A DNA stretch of 15,354 nucleotides from an uncultured Bacteroidota bacterium (GTDB lineage Bacteria > Bacteroidota > Bacteroidia > Bacteroidales > P3). Where the stretch lies: contig CACXCY010000154.1 of assembly GCA_902766265.1 (NCBI GenBank), forward strand, positions 1 through 15,354, read 5' to 3'. A program made the position numbers and the translations under genes. The notes beneath the pieces were generated by a model, which saw nothing but the letters and a program-made list of their open reading frames with translations, had not been told where the DNA came from and made no database searches. Of the stretch, positions 1 to 8,231 are shown one piece after another. The first letter of the stretch is position 1, and each line of letters opens with the position of its first letter.

Positions 1-1
1 A

Positions 2-83
2 ATGAACATGGGTTCATCGGGCTACGAACATAGGTTCATTGGCCAACGAACATAGGTTCATGAGCCGATGAACATAGGTTCAT
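2..83. repeat. Tandem palindrome array 1, four copies, 22-bp period
   Basis: Four 16-bp palindromes start at 2, 24, 46 and 68, exactly 22 bp apart. The consensus is ATGAACATAGGTTCAT: 6-bp arms around a 4-bp centre. Copy 1 has centre ATGG instead of ATAG. Copies 2 and 3 carry ACGAAC in the left arm. The 6-bp linkers differ (CGGGCT, TGGCCA, GAGCCG). The array lies just beyond the 3' end of the minus-strand ATPase gene and may continue past the left window edge. No coding function is visible. It shares its geometry, but not its sequence, with the arrays at 8232-8313 and 8342-8445. Confidence 0.9.
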
Positions 84-91
84 ATTTCACC

Positions 92-1384
92 TCATGGCAT
101 CATGGCTTCTACTGTATACAATGGGCAATTGGTCATCCACGACTGCTCCCGATAAGGAGACATGGAGAAGCGGATGCCATGCAGCTTCTCGTTCGCCTCT
201 ACAAAATGGCGTAAACTTTTTGACTGAAGGTTTTCTTCTGCCTTGACCTCTATCGGAACGATATTGTCGTCACGCTGTACGAGAAAGTCTATCTCTCCTC
301 TCGAATTATCTGCCGACCAATAATATATCTTATTGTCGCCCGACAATCTCAGCTGCTGAAAAACATACTGTTCTGTCAATGCCCCTTTATAGTCGGAAAA
401 CATGGCGTTGCCACCTATCAATGCACTTGTGGGTAGACCGCACATACATCCAAGTAGACCAACATCAAGCATAAAGACCTTGAAAGCGGACAAATCTTCG
501 TAGGCAGCAAGGGGAAGCAGACCTTTCTTTGTCCTGTGGACCTTGTAAAGGAGCCCTGCATCGCGAAGCCATTCAATGGACATCTCGAAATTCTTTGCAC
601 GAGAGCCCTCCTTTATCAACCCATAGATAAACTTCTTGTTCTCTTTTGACAGCTGGCCACTGATGCTCTGCCACACCATACGTATCCGCGGAACCTCCTC
701 CATAGGGGCATGCTTCGAGAAGTCGCGATCGTAAGAATCAAGTATGGCCGACTGCAACCTGCGCACCTGCGCTAAATCCTGGTCTTCAACGTACGACTGC
801 ACCACTTCCGGCATTCCCCCCACATAGTAATATTGACGCAACATATTTTCCAATTGGGATTGGACGGTTGCCACCGACTCCCACCGTTTTTGTTTCATCG
901 CATCTATCATATACTCCATCCCCATGGCTTCGAGAAACTCAAAAAACGAGAGAGGATGAAGTGTTATGAAATCAACCTTGCCAACAGGGAAACTGTCGCG
1001 CTGGTGCGAGGCGATGCCCAGCAACGAACCTGCGGCAATCACCGGTTGATGCGGAAGGTTCTCACAAAAATACTTTAATGCGGTAACCCCACGAGGTGCC
1101 TCCTGTATTTCGTCGAAGAGCAGCAAGGTGTCCTCATCTGCACGAATACCTGTAGCCACATATATATCAAACAGGATGCGCTGCATGTCGAAATCTTTCT
1201 CGAAGAGACGTCTAAGTTGGACATTCTCTTCAAAATTCACATAGATGTGTTTGGGGAAGGATTTAGCGGCAAAATCCTTCATCAGCCAAGTCTTACCCAC
1301 CTGTCTCGCCCCCTGAAGGATAAGAGGTTTACGGTTCTTTCGCTCTTTCCATTGGTATAACTCGTTGATTTTGTATCGTATCAT
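92..1384 (-). CDS. AAA-family ATPase with DUF4143 / PD-(D/E)XK-like C-terminus
   Basis: This 430-residue protein is of the DUF4143 ATP-binding type that is abundant in Bacteroidetes; the physiological role of the family is unclear. The N-terminal P-loop domain has Walker A GARQVGKT at residues 25-32, Walker B LLLFDE at 87-92 and a sensor-1-like IAAGS at 116-120. The C-terminal part carries a nuclease-like pattern, E364-x-D366 followed by E379-V-K381 (GEIDF...IEVKA), as seen in DUF4143 and related archaeal ATPases. I see no signal peptide or membrane segment. The length is normal for the family and the gene looks intact. It is monocistronic, separated by 263 bp from the next gene upstream. Its ATG lies about 28 bp from a Bacteroidetes -7 box. 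Tandem repeats sit on both sides of the gene. The family call is firm; substrate and role are unknown. Confidence 0.9.
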   Translation of the reverse strand: MIRYKINELYQWKERKNRKPLILQGARQVGKTWLMKDFAAKSFPKHIYVNFEENVQLRRLFEKDFDMQRILFDIYVATGIRADEDTLLLFDEIQEAPRGVTALKYFCENLPHQPVIAAGSLLGIASHQRDSFPVGKVDFITLHPLSFFEFLEAMGMEYMIDAMKQKRWESVATVQSQLENMLRQYYYVGGMPEVVQSYVEDQDLAQVRRLQSAILDSYDRDFSKHAPMEEVPRIRMVWQSISGQLSKENKKFIYGLIKEGSRAKNFEMSIEWLRDAGLLYKVHRTKKGLLPLAAYEDLSAFKVFMLDVGLLGCMCGLPTSALIGGNAMFSDYKGALTEQYVFQQLRLSGDNKIYYWSADNSRGEIDFLVQRDDNIVPIEVKAEENLQSKSLRHFVEANEKLHGIRFSMSPYREQSWMTNCPLYTVEAMMP

Positions 1385-1411
1385 ATCAATTTAATTGTAT
1401 AATTCCTGCTG

Positions 1412-1419
1412 CAAAGATA
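1412..1419 (-). promoter_or_regulatory. Bacteroidetes-type -7 box for the ATPase gene
   Basis: The minus strand reads TATCTTTG, an exact match to the TAnnTTTG consensus of the primary Bacteroidetes sigma factor, set in the typical context TTTTGTATCTTTGCA. It lies 28 bp upstream of the ATPase ATG, giving a short leader of roughly 20 nt. No clear TTTG -33 box is visible. The expected -33 position falls in the conserved core of the promoter-proximal 32-33-bp repeat, so that repeat could act as an operator or replace the -33 element. No transcript data support this. Confidence 0.65.
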
Positions 1420-1431
1420 CAAAATAATAGC

Positions 1432-1518
1432 TAAACTCCGACTATAAAATGTCATTATACGCAAAAACTCCGACTAAAAAGTGTACGTTGACTACAAAAA
1501 CTCCGACTAAAAAGTGTA
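1432..1518. repeat. Three tandem 32-33-bp repeats upstream of the ATPase gene
   Basis: The core AAACTCCGACT occurs at 1433-1443, 1465-1475 and 1498-1508, spaced 32 and 33 bp. The two distal copies (1462-1485 and 1495-1518) are identical over 24 bp and continue with AAAAAGTGTA after the core. The promoter-proximal copy is degenerate and reads ATAAAATGTCA there. On the transcribed strand the unit contains AGTCGGAGTTT. Spacing near three helical turns and contact with the promoter suggest binding sites. The rest of this gap, 1519-1647, shows nothing I can name. Confidence 0.8.
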
Positions 1519-1647
1519 TTCTTTCTTGTCAGATTCCAAATAGAAATGCCTATACAAACTCCTGTGTAAAGGATATTTTGTAACCCAACTTGGTCTTCTT
1601 TGGACCTATCTTGGCAGGTGATAAGAAATATCTTGGAATGTGGTTTG

Positions 1648-2721
1648 CTACTGGGGGTCGAACTCGGTATCCTCGGGCAGCCGGACACTCTTGAACTTTT
1701 TCTGCCTCTGCTCCCAGCGCTCTCGCGCATACTGCTGCATGTCGCTCACAGCGTCGCTCTCGTCGATGATTTCCAAGCCGAAGATGGTCTCAATAATGTC
1801 CTCCATCGTCAGTATGCCCTGGAAACTGCCATATTCGTCGATGATGATTGCTATCTGTTCCTTGTGTTTCAGCAACGACTCCCAGATGTCGCTCACCGAC
1901 TGCTCCTCGTTGAAGAGCGGTATGTCGCGACGGATGGAGCCCAACGGTTTGTTGAAATTGTCATCGGCCAGCTCTTCCAACGCCTCGCTGCGGAGGATAT
2001 ATCCCGTGATGTTCTCGGGCGACTCCGCATAGACGGGGATGCGTGAGAAGTGGCTGTATGTGTCGTCCTTGTAGAAATCCTTGAGTGTCATCGACTCCGG
2101 AGCGATGGCTGCCACAATGCGAGGCGTCATAGCATCGGACGCTTTCACATTGTCCAACTTGATGACGTTCTGGATGATCTTGTTCTCATCCTCGTCTATC
2201 ACCCCTTCATCTTCTCCCACATTGGCCATTGCCGACACCTCTTCGCGACTCACCGCCGCCTCCTGCTCCCGTGGAGCCACCAGACGGGTCAGTCCTTTGA
2301 CCAGCAACACCAACGGATACATCAAGATAATGAGCAGCCGTATCGTCCGCGAGGCAAAGCCCATCAGATGCTTCCAATAGGAGGTGCCTATGGTCTTGGG
2401 GATGATTTCGGAGAACACAAGTATCATTACTGTCATCACCGCCGATGCGAGGCCGAACCACTGGCTGCCGAACACGTCGGTCACCTGCCTACCCACCCCT
2501 GCGGCACCGATGGTATTGGCGATGGTGTTGAGCGAGAGGATAGCCGCTATGGGGCGGCTGGGGTCGGTCTTGTAACTTTTGAAACGGCGGGCAGGACGAT
2601 ACCCTTCTTCCTCGCGCATCGTGATATACGACAGCGGTGTGGACATCAGTACCGCCTCCAGGATGGAACAGAGGAAAGATATGATGATTGCACCCAGCAG
2701 AAATACAAGTAGCAGTGTCAT
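1648..2721 (-). CDS. CNNM-domain (DUF21) and CBS-pair membrane protein, CorC/HlyC-related
   Basis: This is a 357-residue inner membrane protein of the CNNM/hemolysin-C-like family. Members are linked to divalent cation (Mg2+ or Co2+) homeostasis, and database names such as 'hemolysin' are historical. The N-terminal CNNM region has hydrophobic segments near residues 2-25, 55-75, 88-108 and 125-145, including the family-typical SEIIPKT at 104-110. A CBS pair follows, at about 195-250 and 260-318, with IDEYGSFQGILTMEDIIE at 294-311. The protein then ends in a short charged tail. The C-terminal CorC_HlyC transporter-associated domain of full-length relatives (about 420-440 residues) is absent, as in other short CNNM proteins, so I do not read this as a truncation. 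The ATG is 17 bp after the RNase R stop, so the two are probably co-transcribed. Confidence 0.88.
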   Translation of the reverse strand: MTLLLVFLLGAIIISFLCSILEAVLMSTPLSYITMREEEGYRPARRFKSYKTDPSRPIAAILSLNTIANTIGAAGVGRQVTDVFGSQWFGLASAVMTVMILVFSEIIPKTIGTSYWKHLMGFASRTIRLLIILMYPLVLLVKGLTRLVAPREQEAAVSREEVSAMANVGEDEGVIDEDENKIIQNVIKLDNVKASDAMTPRIVAAIAPESMTLKDFYKDDTYSHFSRIPVYAESPENITGYILRSEALEELADDNFNKPLGSIRRDIPLFNEEQSVSDIWESLLKHKEQIAIIIDEYGSFQGILTMEDIIETIFGLEIIDESDAVSDMQQYARERWEQRQKKFKSVRLPEDTEFDPQ

Positions 2722-2738
2722 TGATGTGTTGTTTAATG

Positions 2739-5087
2739 TTATTTGGCGTTTCTACGGGAGCGACGCTTACCCTGCGAGCCAGCTCTCGAGGTGGGCTTTG
2801 TGTTCTTTTTGGATGTGCTGCGACTGGCCTTGTGACGCTCGTAACGTTCCTGTCGCTTGCTGCGAGGATTGACATCGGGCAGATACTCCGTGTCGTCTCT
2901 CCGCACACTCCCCTCCTCTACCAACTCGAAATCTATCAGTTTTTTGAGCATATCGACCCCTTTGACCCGAATGGTGACGGAATCGCCCAACTTGTAGCAA
3001 TGACCAAAGCGACGGCCTATGACCTGATAGTTATCCTCATCCAACATATAGTAGTCACCCTTCAGCGTACCTATCGGTATCATACCTTCGCACTTGTTGC
3101 CTTCTATCTCGGCATAGATGCCCCATTTGCTCACACCCGATATGAGTGCAGGGAACACCTGCCCCACTTTGTCGCTAAGAAACTCGGCCTGTTTGTATTT
3201 CACACTGCTGCGTTCGGCATCGGCAGCTTTCTTTTCCATAATGGAGCAATGGCGGCAGTATTCCTCGTATTCGTCGGCATTGGCACTGGGGCCACCGCCC
3301 AGGTAGAGCGCCAGCAGACGATGCACCATCAAGTCGGGATAGCGACGTATGGGCGAGGTAAAATGCGTGTAGAAGGGGAACGCCAACCCGTAGTGGCCAA
3401 TGTTCTCGGTGCTGTAATAGGCCTTGGCCATCGTACGGATGGCAATGCTGTCGATCATATATTCCTCCCCACGGCCTTCGATGTCCTTGAAGAGCTTGTT
3501 GTACGAGCTTGCCAGCGCCTTGCGCGAGCCCACCTGCATCTTGAAGCCCAACTTAGTGACGAACTCCACAAAAGTATTTAGTTTCTCTGGATTGGGCTCG
3601 TCGTGTACACGGTAGACGAATGTCTTGGCGTTAATCTTCTTGCCTTTCTCCTTGGGATCCTTCTTTCGGGCACCCACGTATTCTGCCACCCGCTTGTTGG
3701 CCAACAGCATAAATTCTTCTATAAGCCAATTGGCCTCCTTTGATTCTTTGATATACACACCGATGGGCTTGGCATTCTCATCGAGCTGGAATTTCACCTC
3801 CTGGCTCTCAAAGTTGATAGCACCATCCTTATAGCGTGCCGCCCGCATGATGGTAGCCAGTTTGTGCAGCTCCAAGATGGCCTGTTCGGGCGACACCTGC
3901 CCTCTGGATTTCCCGGCCGGCATCTCTCCGCTCTCAATGATGGCCTGTGCCTCCTCGTAGCTGAGACGACGATTAGAGCGTATCACCGACTTCCCGAACC
4001 ATTGTTTGAGCACTTCGGCCTTGTCGTTCATCTCAAATACCGCACTGAAGCAGAGCTTGTCTTCATCTTGACGGAGCGAACAGACATTGTTGCAGAGCAC
4101 TTCCGGCAACATCGGTATGGTACGGTCCACGAGATAAACACTCGTGCCACGCTCGTAGGCCTCTCTGTCGAGTTGTGTGCCGGGTTTTACGTAATGGCTT
4201 ACGTCGGCAATATGTACACCGACCTCCACGTTGCCGTCGGGCAGTCGCTGAAATGAAAGAGCGTCGTCAAAGTCCTTGGCATCGGAAGGGTCGATGGTAA
4301 ATGTTGTCACCTTACGGAAATCGCGCCTACCCTCGAAGTCTTTAGGACCTGGCTCCTTGACTTTGGCAGCTTCGGCCTCCACACCTTTGGGAAACTCCAG
4401 CGGGAAATCATATTCTGCCAAAATGGATTGCATCTCGACGTTGTTGTCACCCGGACGTCCCAAACGTTTCACCACTTTGCCCACGGGGTTGTTCATGTTA
4501 TCGGGCCAGTCGGTCATCTCCACCAACACCTTCTCGCCGTTCTCAGCATCCGCCAAGTCGGCCAAAGGGATGAAGATATCCACCACCATGTTCCTGTTGT
4601 CGGGCAACAGGAAAGCGAAGTTGCCCTGCCGACGGATGCGCCCCACAAAACGGCTCTTGGCCCGCTGCAATATCTCCGTCACCTGACCTTCGGGCTTGTG
4701 CATCTTGCGCTGGGGAAACATGAGAACCTTTACCAGGTCGCCGTGCAGCGCATGGTGGGTATAGTTGGGGGCAATCATCACATCCTCGCGCCCCTCTTCC
4801 TGCGGTATGACATAGGCCTTGCCGGTCTGCTTCATGTCGATGGTACCCACAAGGTAGTTCTTGGGCAGCAGGTCGTCGTTGATATGTTTGGGATTGATCT
4901 TATACTTGCCACGACTTTCCTCTATAAGGATGCCGTTCTCCGCCATTTCCAATATGCTCATCTGCACCATCTGTCGGGTGCCCTTGTCGTAGGCCCCCAC
5001 TCGCGACGAGACTTGCTTATGGTTGAATGCCGTGAACGGGTTGTTGGCAAAAACCTTTAATATCTGTATCTCGATTTTTTCACTCAT
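2739..5087 (-). CDS. rnr: Ribonuclease R (RNB-family 3'-5' exoribonuclease)
   Basis: RNase R degrades structured RNA processively from the 3' end and works in mRNA and rRNA quality control in the cytoplasm. The 782 residues follow the family order: an N-terminal winged-helix region (about 1-65), two cold-shock-like OB domains (about 75-130 and 145-210), the RNB catalytic domain (about 255-590), an S1 domain (about 640-725, beginning VGQVFPALISGVSKWGIYAEI) and a lysine/arginine-rich tail. The catalytic metal-binding cluster is intact in DPSDAKDFDDAL at 266-277, with D266, D272, D274 and D275. The ATG is 5 bp beyond the stop of the upstream peptidase gene, so translation is probably coupled. 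The basic tail matches RNase R rather than RNase II. Confidence 0.97.
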   Translation of the reverse strand: MSEKIEIQILKVFANNPFTAFNHKQVSSRVGAYDKGTRQMVQMSILEMAENGILIEESRGKYKINPKHINDDLLPKNYLVGTIDMKQTGKAYVIPQEEGREDVMIAPNYTHHALHGDLVKVLMFPQRKMHKPEGQVTEILQRAKSRFVGRIRRQGNFAFLLPDNRNMVVDIFIPLADLADAENGEKVLVEMTDWPDNMNNPVGKVVKRLGRPGDNNVEMQSILAEYDFPLEFPKGVEAEAAKVKEPGPKDFEGRRDFRKVTTFTIDPSDAKDFDDALSFQRLPDGNVEVGVHIADVSHYVKPGTQLDREAYERGTSVYLVDRTIPMLPEVLCNNVCSLRQDEDKLCFSAVFEMNDKAEVLKQWFGKSVIRSNRRLSYEEAQAIIESGEMPAGKSRGQVSPEQAILELHKLATIMRAARYKDGAINFESQEVKFQLDENAKPIGVYIKESKEANWLIEEFMLLANKRVAEYVGARKKDPKEKGKKINAKTFVYRVHDEPNPEKLNTFVEFVTKLGFKMQVGSRKALASSYNKLFKDIEGRGEEYMIDSIAIRTMAKAYYSTENIGHYGLAFPFYTHFTSPIRRYPDLMVHRLLALYLGGGPSANADEYEEYCRHCSIMEKKAADAERSSVKYKQAEFLSDKVGQVFPALISGVSKWGIYAEIEGNKCEGMIPIGTLKGDYYMLDEDNYQVIGRRFGHCYKLGDSVTIRVKGVDMLKKLIDFELVEEGSVRRDDTEYLPDVNPRSKRQERYERHKASRSTSKKNTKPTSRAGSQGKRRSRRNAK

Positions 5088-5092
5088 AATCT

Positions 5093-7195
5093 TTATCTGT
5101 CCAATTTCGGAAGCTGTATAAACCCGGATCGCAGCATCAAAGCATTCGGATTGGGGTCACGTCCCATGAAGTTGCGGAACAGCACTTCCGGATGTTCAGT
5201 GCCTCCACGGGAGAGCACCTGCTGACGGAAGGCGGTTGCCGTAGTTTTGTCGAAGATACCTTTCTGCTTGAATTTACCGAACACATCGGCATCCAATGCC
5301 TCCGCCCATTTGTAGCCGTAGTAGCCCGCAGCATAACCGCCAGCAAAGATGTGGGTGAACGCCGTACTGGTGTTGCACCCCCGCACAGCAGGCAACATCT
5401 CTATCATGTGTTGACGCTCAAAATCCTCCACCTTGCCTTCAAAGGGCTCCGTCAGCGAATGGAAGGCCATATCCACCATGCCCAAGCTCAGCTGCCGTAT
5501 ACAGAGGTAGCCCGCCAGGTAGTTCTTGCTCTTCTTGATTTTCTCTACATATTCGGACGGGATGGTCTCGCCGGTCTCATAGTGTCTCGCAAAGGTGTTG
5601 AGGAACTGGGATTCGTAGCACCAGTTTTCCATCAGCTGTGAGGGCAGTTCCACAAAGTCACGATACACGTTGGTGCCCGACAGACTCTCGTAGGTCACAT
5701 CGCTGAGCATACCATGCATGGCGTGACCAAATTCGTGCATAAAGGTCTCCACCTCATCAAAACTCAACAGCGACGGCTTGTCGCCCACGGGTTTGGAGAA
5801 GTTGCAGACCACCTGTATGAGAGGACGAACCTCGCCCGTTGCCGACCGCGACTGTCCGCGAAACTCTGTCATCCAGGCGCCGCTGCGCTTGCTCTCGCGG
5901 GGGAACATATCCAGGTAGAGCACACCCATGAAGCGGCTGCCATCGTAGACCTCGTAAGCACGCACATCGGGATGATAGGTCTCAATCTGGGGGGCATCTT
6001 TGAACGTGAGTCCGTAAAGACGGCCATAGAGGTCGAAGATACCCTGCCGCACCTTCTCCAGCTGGAAGTAGGGACGCAGCAATTCGGCATCGAAGCTGTA
6101 TTTGTCCTGTTTCAGTTTCTCGCTCCAGTAGCTGAAGTCCCACCGCTGCAATTCTTCATCAAAACCATGACTGATAGCGTACTCTTGCACGGCATTGAAG
6201 TCGGCTACCGCAACAGGAGAAGCGGCATCGATAAGCTTGCGCATAAAGTCGCTCACGTTGCGGGGATTCTTGGCCATGCGGTCGCTCAACGCATACTCCG
6301 CATAATCATTATAGCCCATCAGTCGCGCCTGTTCGCAGCGCAGCTGAGTCATACGACGAATGATCTCGTTGTTGTCGTTCTCATTGCCGCGGTTGCCCCG
6401 GCTGTTGTAGGCCATCCAGAGTGCCTGACGCAGCACACGGTTGTCGGCATAGGTCATAAAGGGACCATAGGAGGGGTAGGCCAACGTGATGACCCATCCG
6501 TCCATTCCACGGCTCTCTGCCTCCTGACGGGCTGCAGCCACGACGTTGTCGGGCAGTCCTGCAAGGTTCTCCTTCTGGGTGATATGGAGAGTGAAGGCAT
6601 TGTTGTCGGCCAGTACATTTTGGTTGAACTGCTGCGACAACTTGGAAAGTTCCTCTGCGTTCCTGGCAAAGGTCTTTTTGCCCTTCTTGTCCAGCAGGGC
6701 ACCCCTGCGTACAAAACGCTTGTAGGTTTTCTCCAGCAGCATCGTCTGCTCCGATGTCAGATGGAGGGATTCACGATTGTCGTAGACTGACTTTACACGG
6801 GCGAAAAGCTTGTCGTTCATCGTCACGCTGTTCTCAAAACGAGTCAGTTCTGGCGAGAGCTCCATCACGATCTGCTGCATCACGCTGTCGGTGTTGCATT
6901 CGTTCAAGTTGAAGAGCACGCCACTCACACGGTCCAACGTCATTGAGGCGTTCTCCATCGCCACGATGGTGTTCTCGAAAGTGGGAGCATCTTTTTGGCT
7001 CGCTATCTTGTCGATATTTGCCTTGGCCTCTTTGATGGCAGCCCGCATGGCAGGCCGATAGTGTTCGTTCTTTATCTGGCTGAAAGGCGGAGTCTGGTGA
7101 GGTGTTTTCCATTCTCCAAGGAGTGGGTTGTCCTGTCCCAGGACAGATGTCATAGCTGTAGTCATAATCATTAGCACAGCAAGCAATTTCTTCAT
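5093..7195 (-). CDS. dcp: M3-family peptidyl-dipeptidase (Dcp-like), exported
   Basis: This 700-residue zinc metallopeptidase of family M3 removes C-terminal dipeptides from oligopeptides; the close model is E. coli Dcp (about 680 residues). An N-terminal signal peptide (MKKLLAVLMIMTTAMTSVLG, then QD) suggests export to the periplasm, whereas E. coli Dcp is often described as cytoplasmic. The HExxH motif is HEFGH at 487-491. The third zinc ligand is probably E516 in the VELPSQ segment, as in M3 enzymes. An N-terminal helical region precedes the catalytic half and no domain is missing. It is the first gene of a probable three-gene operon with rnr and the CNNM gene. The start is firm because the signal peptide begins there. 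Oligopeptidase A is the main alternative within M3. Confidence 0.93.
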   Translation of the reverse strand: MKKLLAVLMIMTTAMTSVLGQDNPLLGEWKTPHQTPPFSQIKNEHYRPAMRAAIKEAKANIDKIASQKDAPTFENTIVAMENASMTLDRVSGVLFNLNECNTDSVMQQIVMELSPELTRFENSVTMNDKLFARVKSVYDNRESLHLTSEQTMLLEKTYKRFVRRGALLDKKGKKTFARNAEELSKLSQQFNQNVLADNNAFTLHITQKENLAGLPDNVVAAARQEAESRGMDGWVITLAYPSYGPFMTYADNRVLRQALWMAYNSRGNRGNENDNNEIIRRMTQLRCEQARLMGYNDYAEYALSDRMAKNPRNVSDFMRKLIDAASPVAVADFNAVQEYAISHGFDEELQRWDFSYWSEKLKQDKYSFDAELLRPYFQLEKVRQGIFDLYGRLYGLTFKDAPQIETYHPDVRAYEVYDGSRFMGVLYLDMFPRESKRSGAWMTEFRGQSRSATGEVRPLIQVVCNFSKPVGDKPSLLSFDEVETFMHEFGHAMHGMLSDVTYESLSGTNVYRDFVELPSQLMENWCYESQFLNTFARHYETGETIPSEYVEKIKKSKNYLAGYLCIRQLSLGMVDMAFHSLTEPFEGKVEDFERQHMIEMLPAVRGCNTSTAFTHIFAGGYAAGYYGYKWAEALDADVFGKFKQKGIFDKTTATAFRQQVLSRGGTEHPEVLFRNFMGRDPNPNALMLRSGFIQLPKLDR

Positions 7196-7345
7196 TTGCT
7201 ATATTTTATGGTTATTTTTGGTTTTTGCGCACGCTGCCGGGCAATAAAATGGCACATGCAGCGTTTCTCGAATATATAAATGTATAACGCACACCTATTA
7301 TATATATTGCACAGAATACAATTACAAAACAAAAATATCCAAACC
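7196..7345. promoter_or_regulatory. Divergent intergenic region with presumed promoters
   Basis: These 150 bp separate the start of the minus-strand peptidase operon from the plus-strand lipoprotein gene, so both must start transcription here. The AT-rich core at about 7268-7312 has near-matches to the Bacteroidetes -7 box: TATATTCG on the minus strand at 7269-7276 (one mismatch to TAnnTTTG) and TATATTGC on the plus strand at 7303-7310 (two mismatches). I see no convincing -33 boxes, so the exact promoters are uncertain. No repeat arrays occur here. Confidence 0.35.
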
Positions 7346-8218
7346 ATGAAGAAAATCCACATCATCCTCATCCTCGCTCTGTTGCCCGTGGTCTTCAGCG
7401 CCTGCACACAGAAGATTGAGGAGGCCGCCCAGAAACGTGCCGACTCCCTCCAGGCCATCATCGATGCCAAGGACGGCGAAATTGACGACCTATTCGACAT
7501 GCTGAACCAGATTGAGACCAACCTCAATCTTATCACCGACAAGTACAGCAAGGTGCAAACCCTCCGCAGCACCGGCATCGAGAGCGGCAATGTCAAAGGT
7601 GAAATCAAGGACCAGATTGCCACCATCGAGAGCATGCTTGCCGACAACAAGGCCAAGATGGCTTCGCTCAACGCCCAAATCAGCAAACTGGGCAAGGAGA
7701 ATGCCAAGTTGCAGGAATTCGTGACCAACCTCGAAGAGCGCGTGGCTTCCCAGGAGAGCCAGATTGCCAGCTTGCTCACCGAACTGGAGCAGAACAAGGT
7801 TGTCATCAAGAACCTTAACGAGAATGTCAACACCCTCACCCGTGCCAACGAGGAGAAAGACGCCACTATCGCACACCAGACTGCTGAGGCCAACAAGGCC
7901 TACTTCGTCGTGGGTACCTACAAGGAACTCAACGGCAAAGGCATCGTAGGCAAAGACGGAGGTTTCATCGGCATCGGCAAGAAACAGGGACTCAACTCCA
8001 ATATGAATGTCGAGCACTTCACCCTCATCGACCGTACCAAGGTGACCACCATCACCGTCAACCTGAAGAAAGCACAGGTCATCTCCAAGCATCCGGCCGA
8101 CTCTTACGAACTGGTGCCCAATGAGAACGACCCCGACGAGATTGCTTACCTCAAAATCTTGAATCCCGCCACTTTCTGGAAATACACCAGCTTCCTGGTC
8201 ATCTCCACCAAGAAATAA
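7346..8218 (+). CDS. Coiled-coil lipoprotein, possibly Cbp1-type adhesin
   Basis: This 290-residue protein starts with a lipoprotein signal peptide: a hydrophobic stretch at residues 4-17 and lipobox VFSAC with the acylated Cys at 20. Residues about 22-195 form a long charged heptad-rich coiled coil (runs such as QISKLGKENAKLQEF and LNENVNTLTRANEEKDATI). A compact C-terminal domain of about 90 residues follows, beginning YFVVGTYKELNGKG and ending FLVISTKK. It should sit in the cell envelope as a rod with a distal domain. The layout resembles Bacteroidetes proteins named Cbp1-family collagen-binding glycoprotein adhesins; I recall this from family knowledge and cannot confirm it. D33-S34-L35 fits the Bacteroides O-glycosylation motif D(S/T)(A/I/L/M/T/V). 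I chose the ATG at 7346 because a longer reading from 7280 adds 22 residues before the signal peptide. It is a single gene. Confidence 0.82.
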   Translation: MKKIHIILILALLPVVFSACTQKIEEAAQKRADSLQAIIDAKDGEIDDLFDMLNQIETNLNLITDKYSKVQTLRSTGIESGNVKGEIKDQIATIESMLADNKAKMASLNAQISKLGKENAKLQEFVTNLEERVASQESQIASLLTELEQNKVVIKNLNENVNTLTRANEEKDATIAHQTAEANKAYFVVGTYKELNGKGIVGKDGGFIGIGKKQGLNSNMNVEHFTLIDRTKVTTITVNLKKAQVISKHPADSYELVPNENDPDEIAYLKILNPATFWKYTSFLVISTKK

Positions 8219-8231
8219 CAACCTTGACTCC

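Noticed and set aside
1655..1685. tRNA T-arm-like sequence (GGGGGTCGAACTCGG)
   Set aside because: It is the 3' end of the CNNM coding sequence (codons for FDPQ and neighbours). No acceptor stem, D-arm or anticodon arm can be formed around it.
1648..1720. Truncated CorC-type protein lacking its C-terminal domain
   Set aside because: The frame ends cleanly after a charged tail, no remnant of the missing domain is readable downstream, and short CNNM-CBS proteins are common in the family.
5714..6790. Open frame of 358 codons opposite the M3 peptidase
   Set aside because: It lies wholly inside a well-supported peptidase gene and its product has no family features, so it is a shadow frame.
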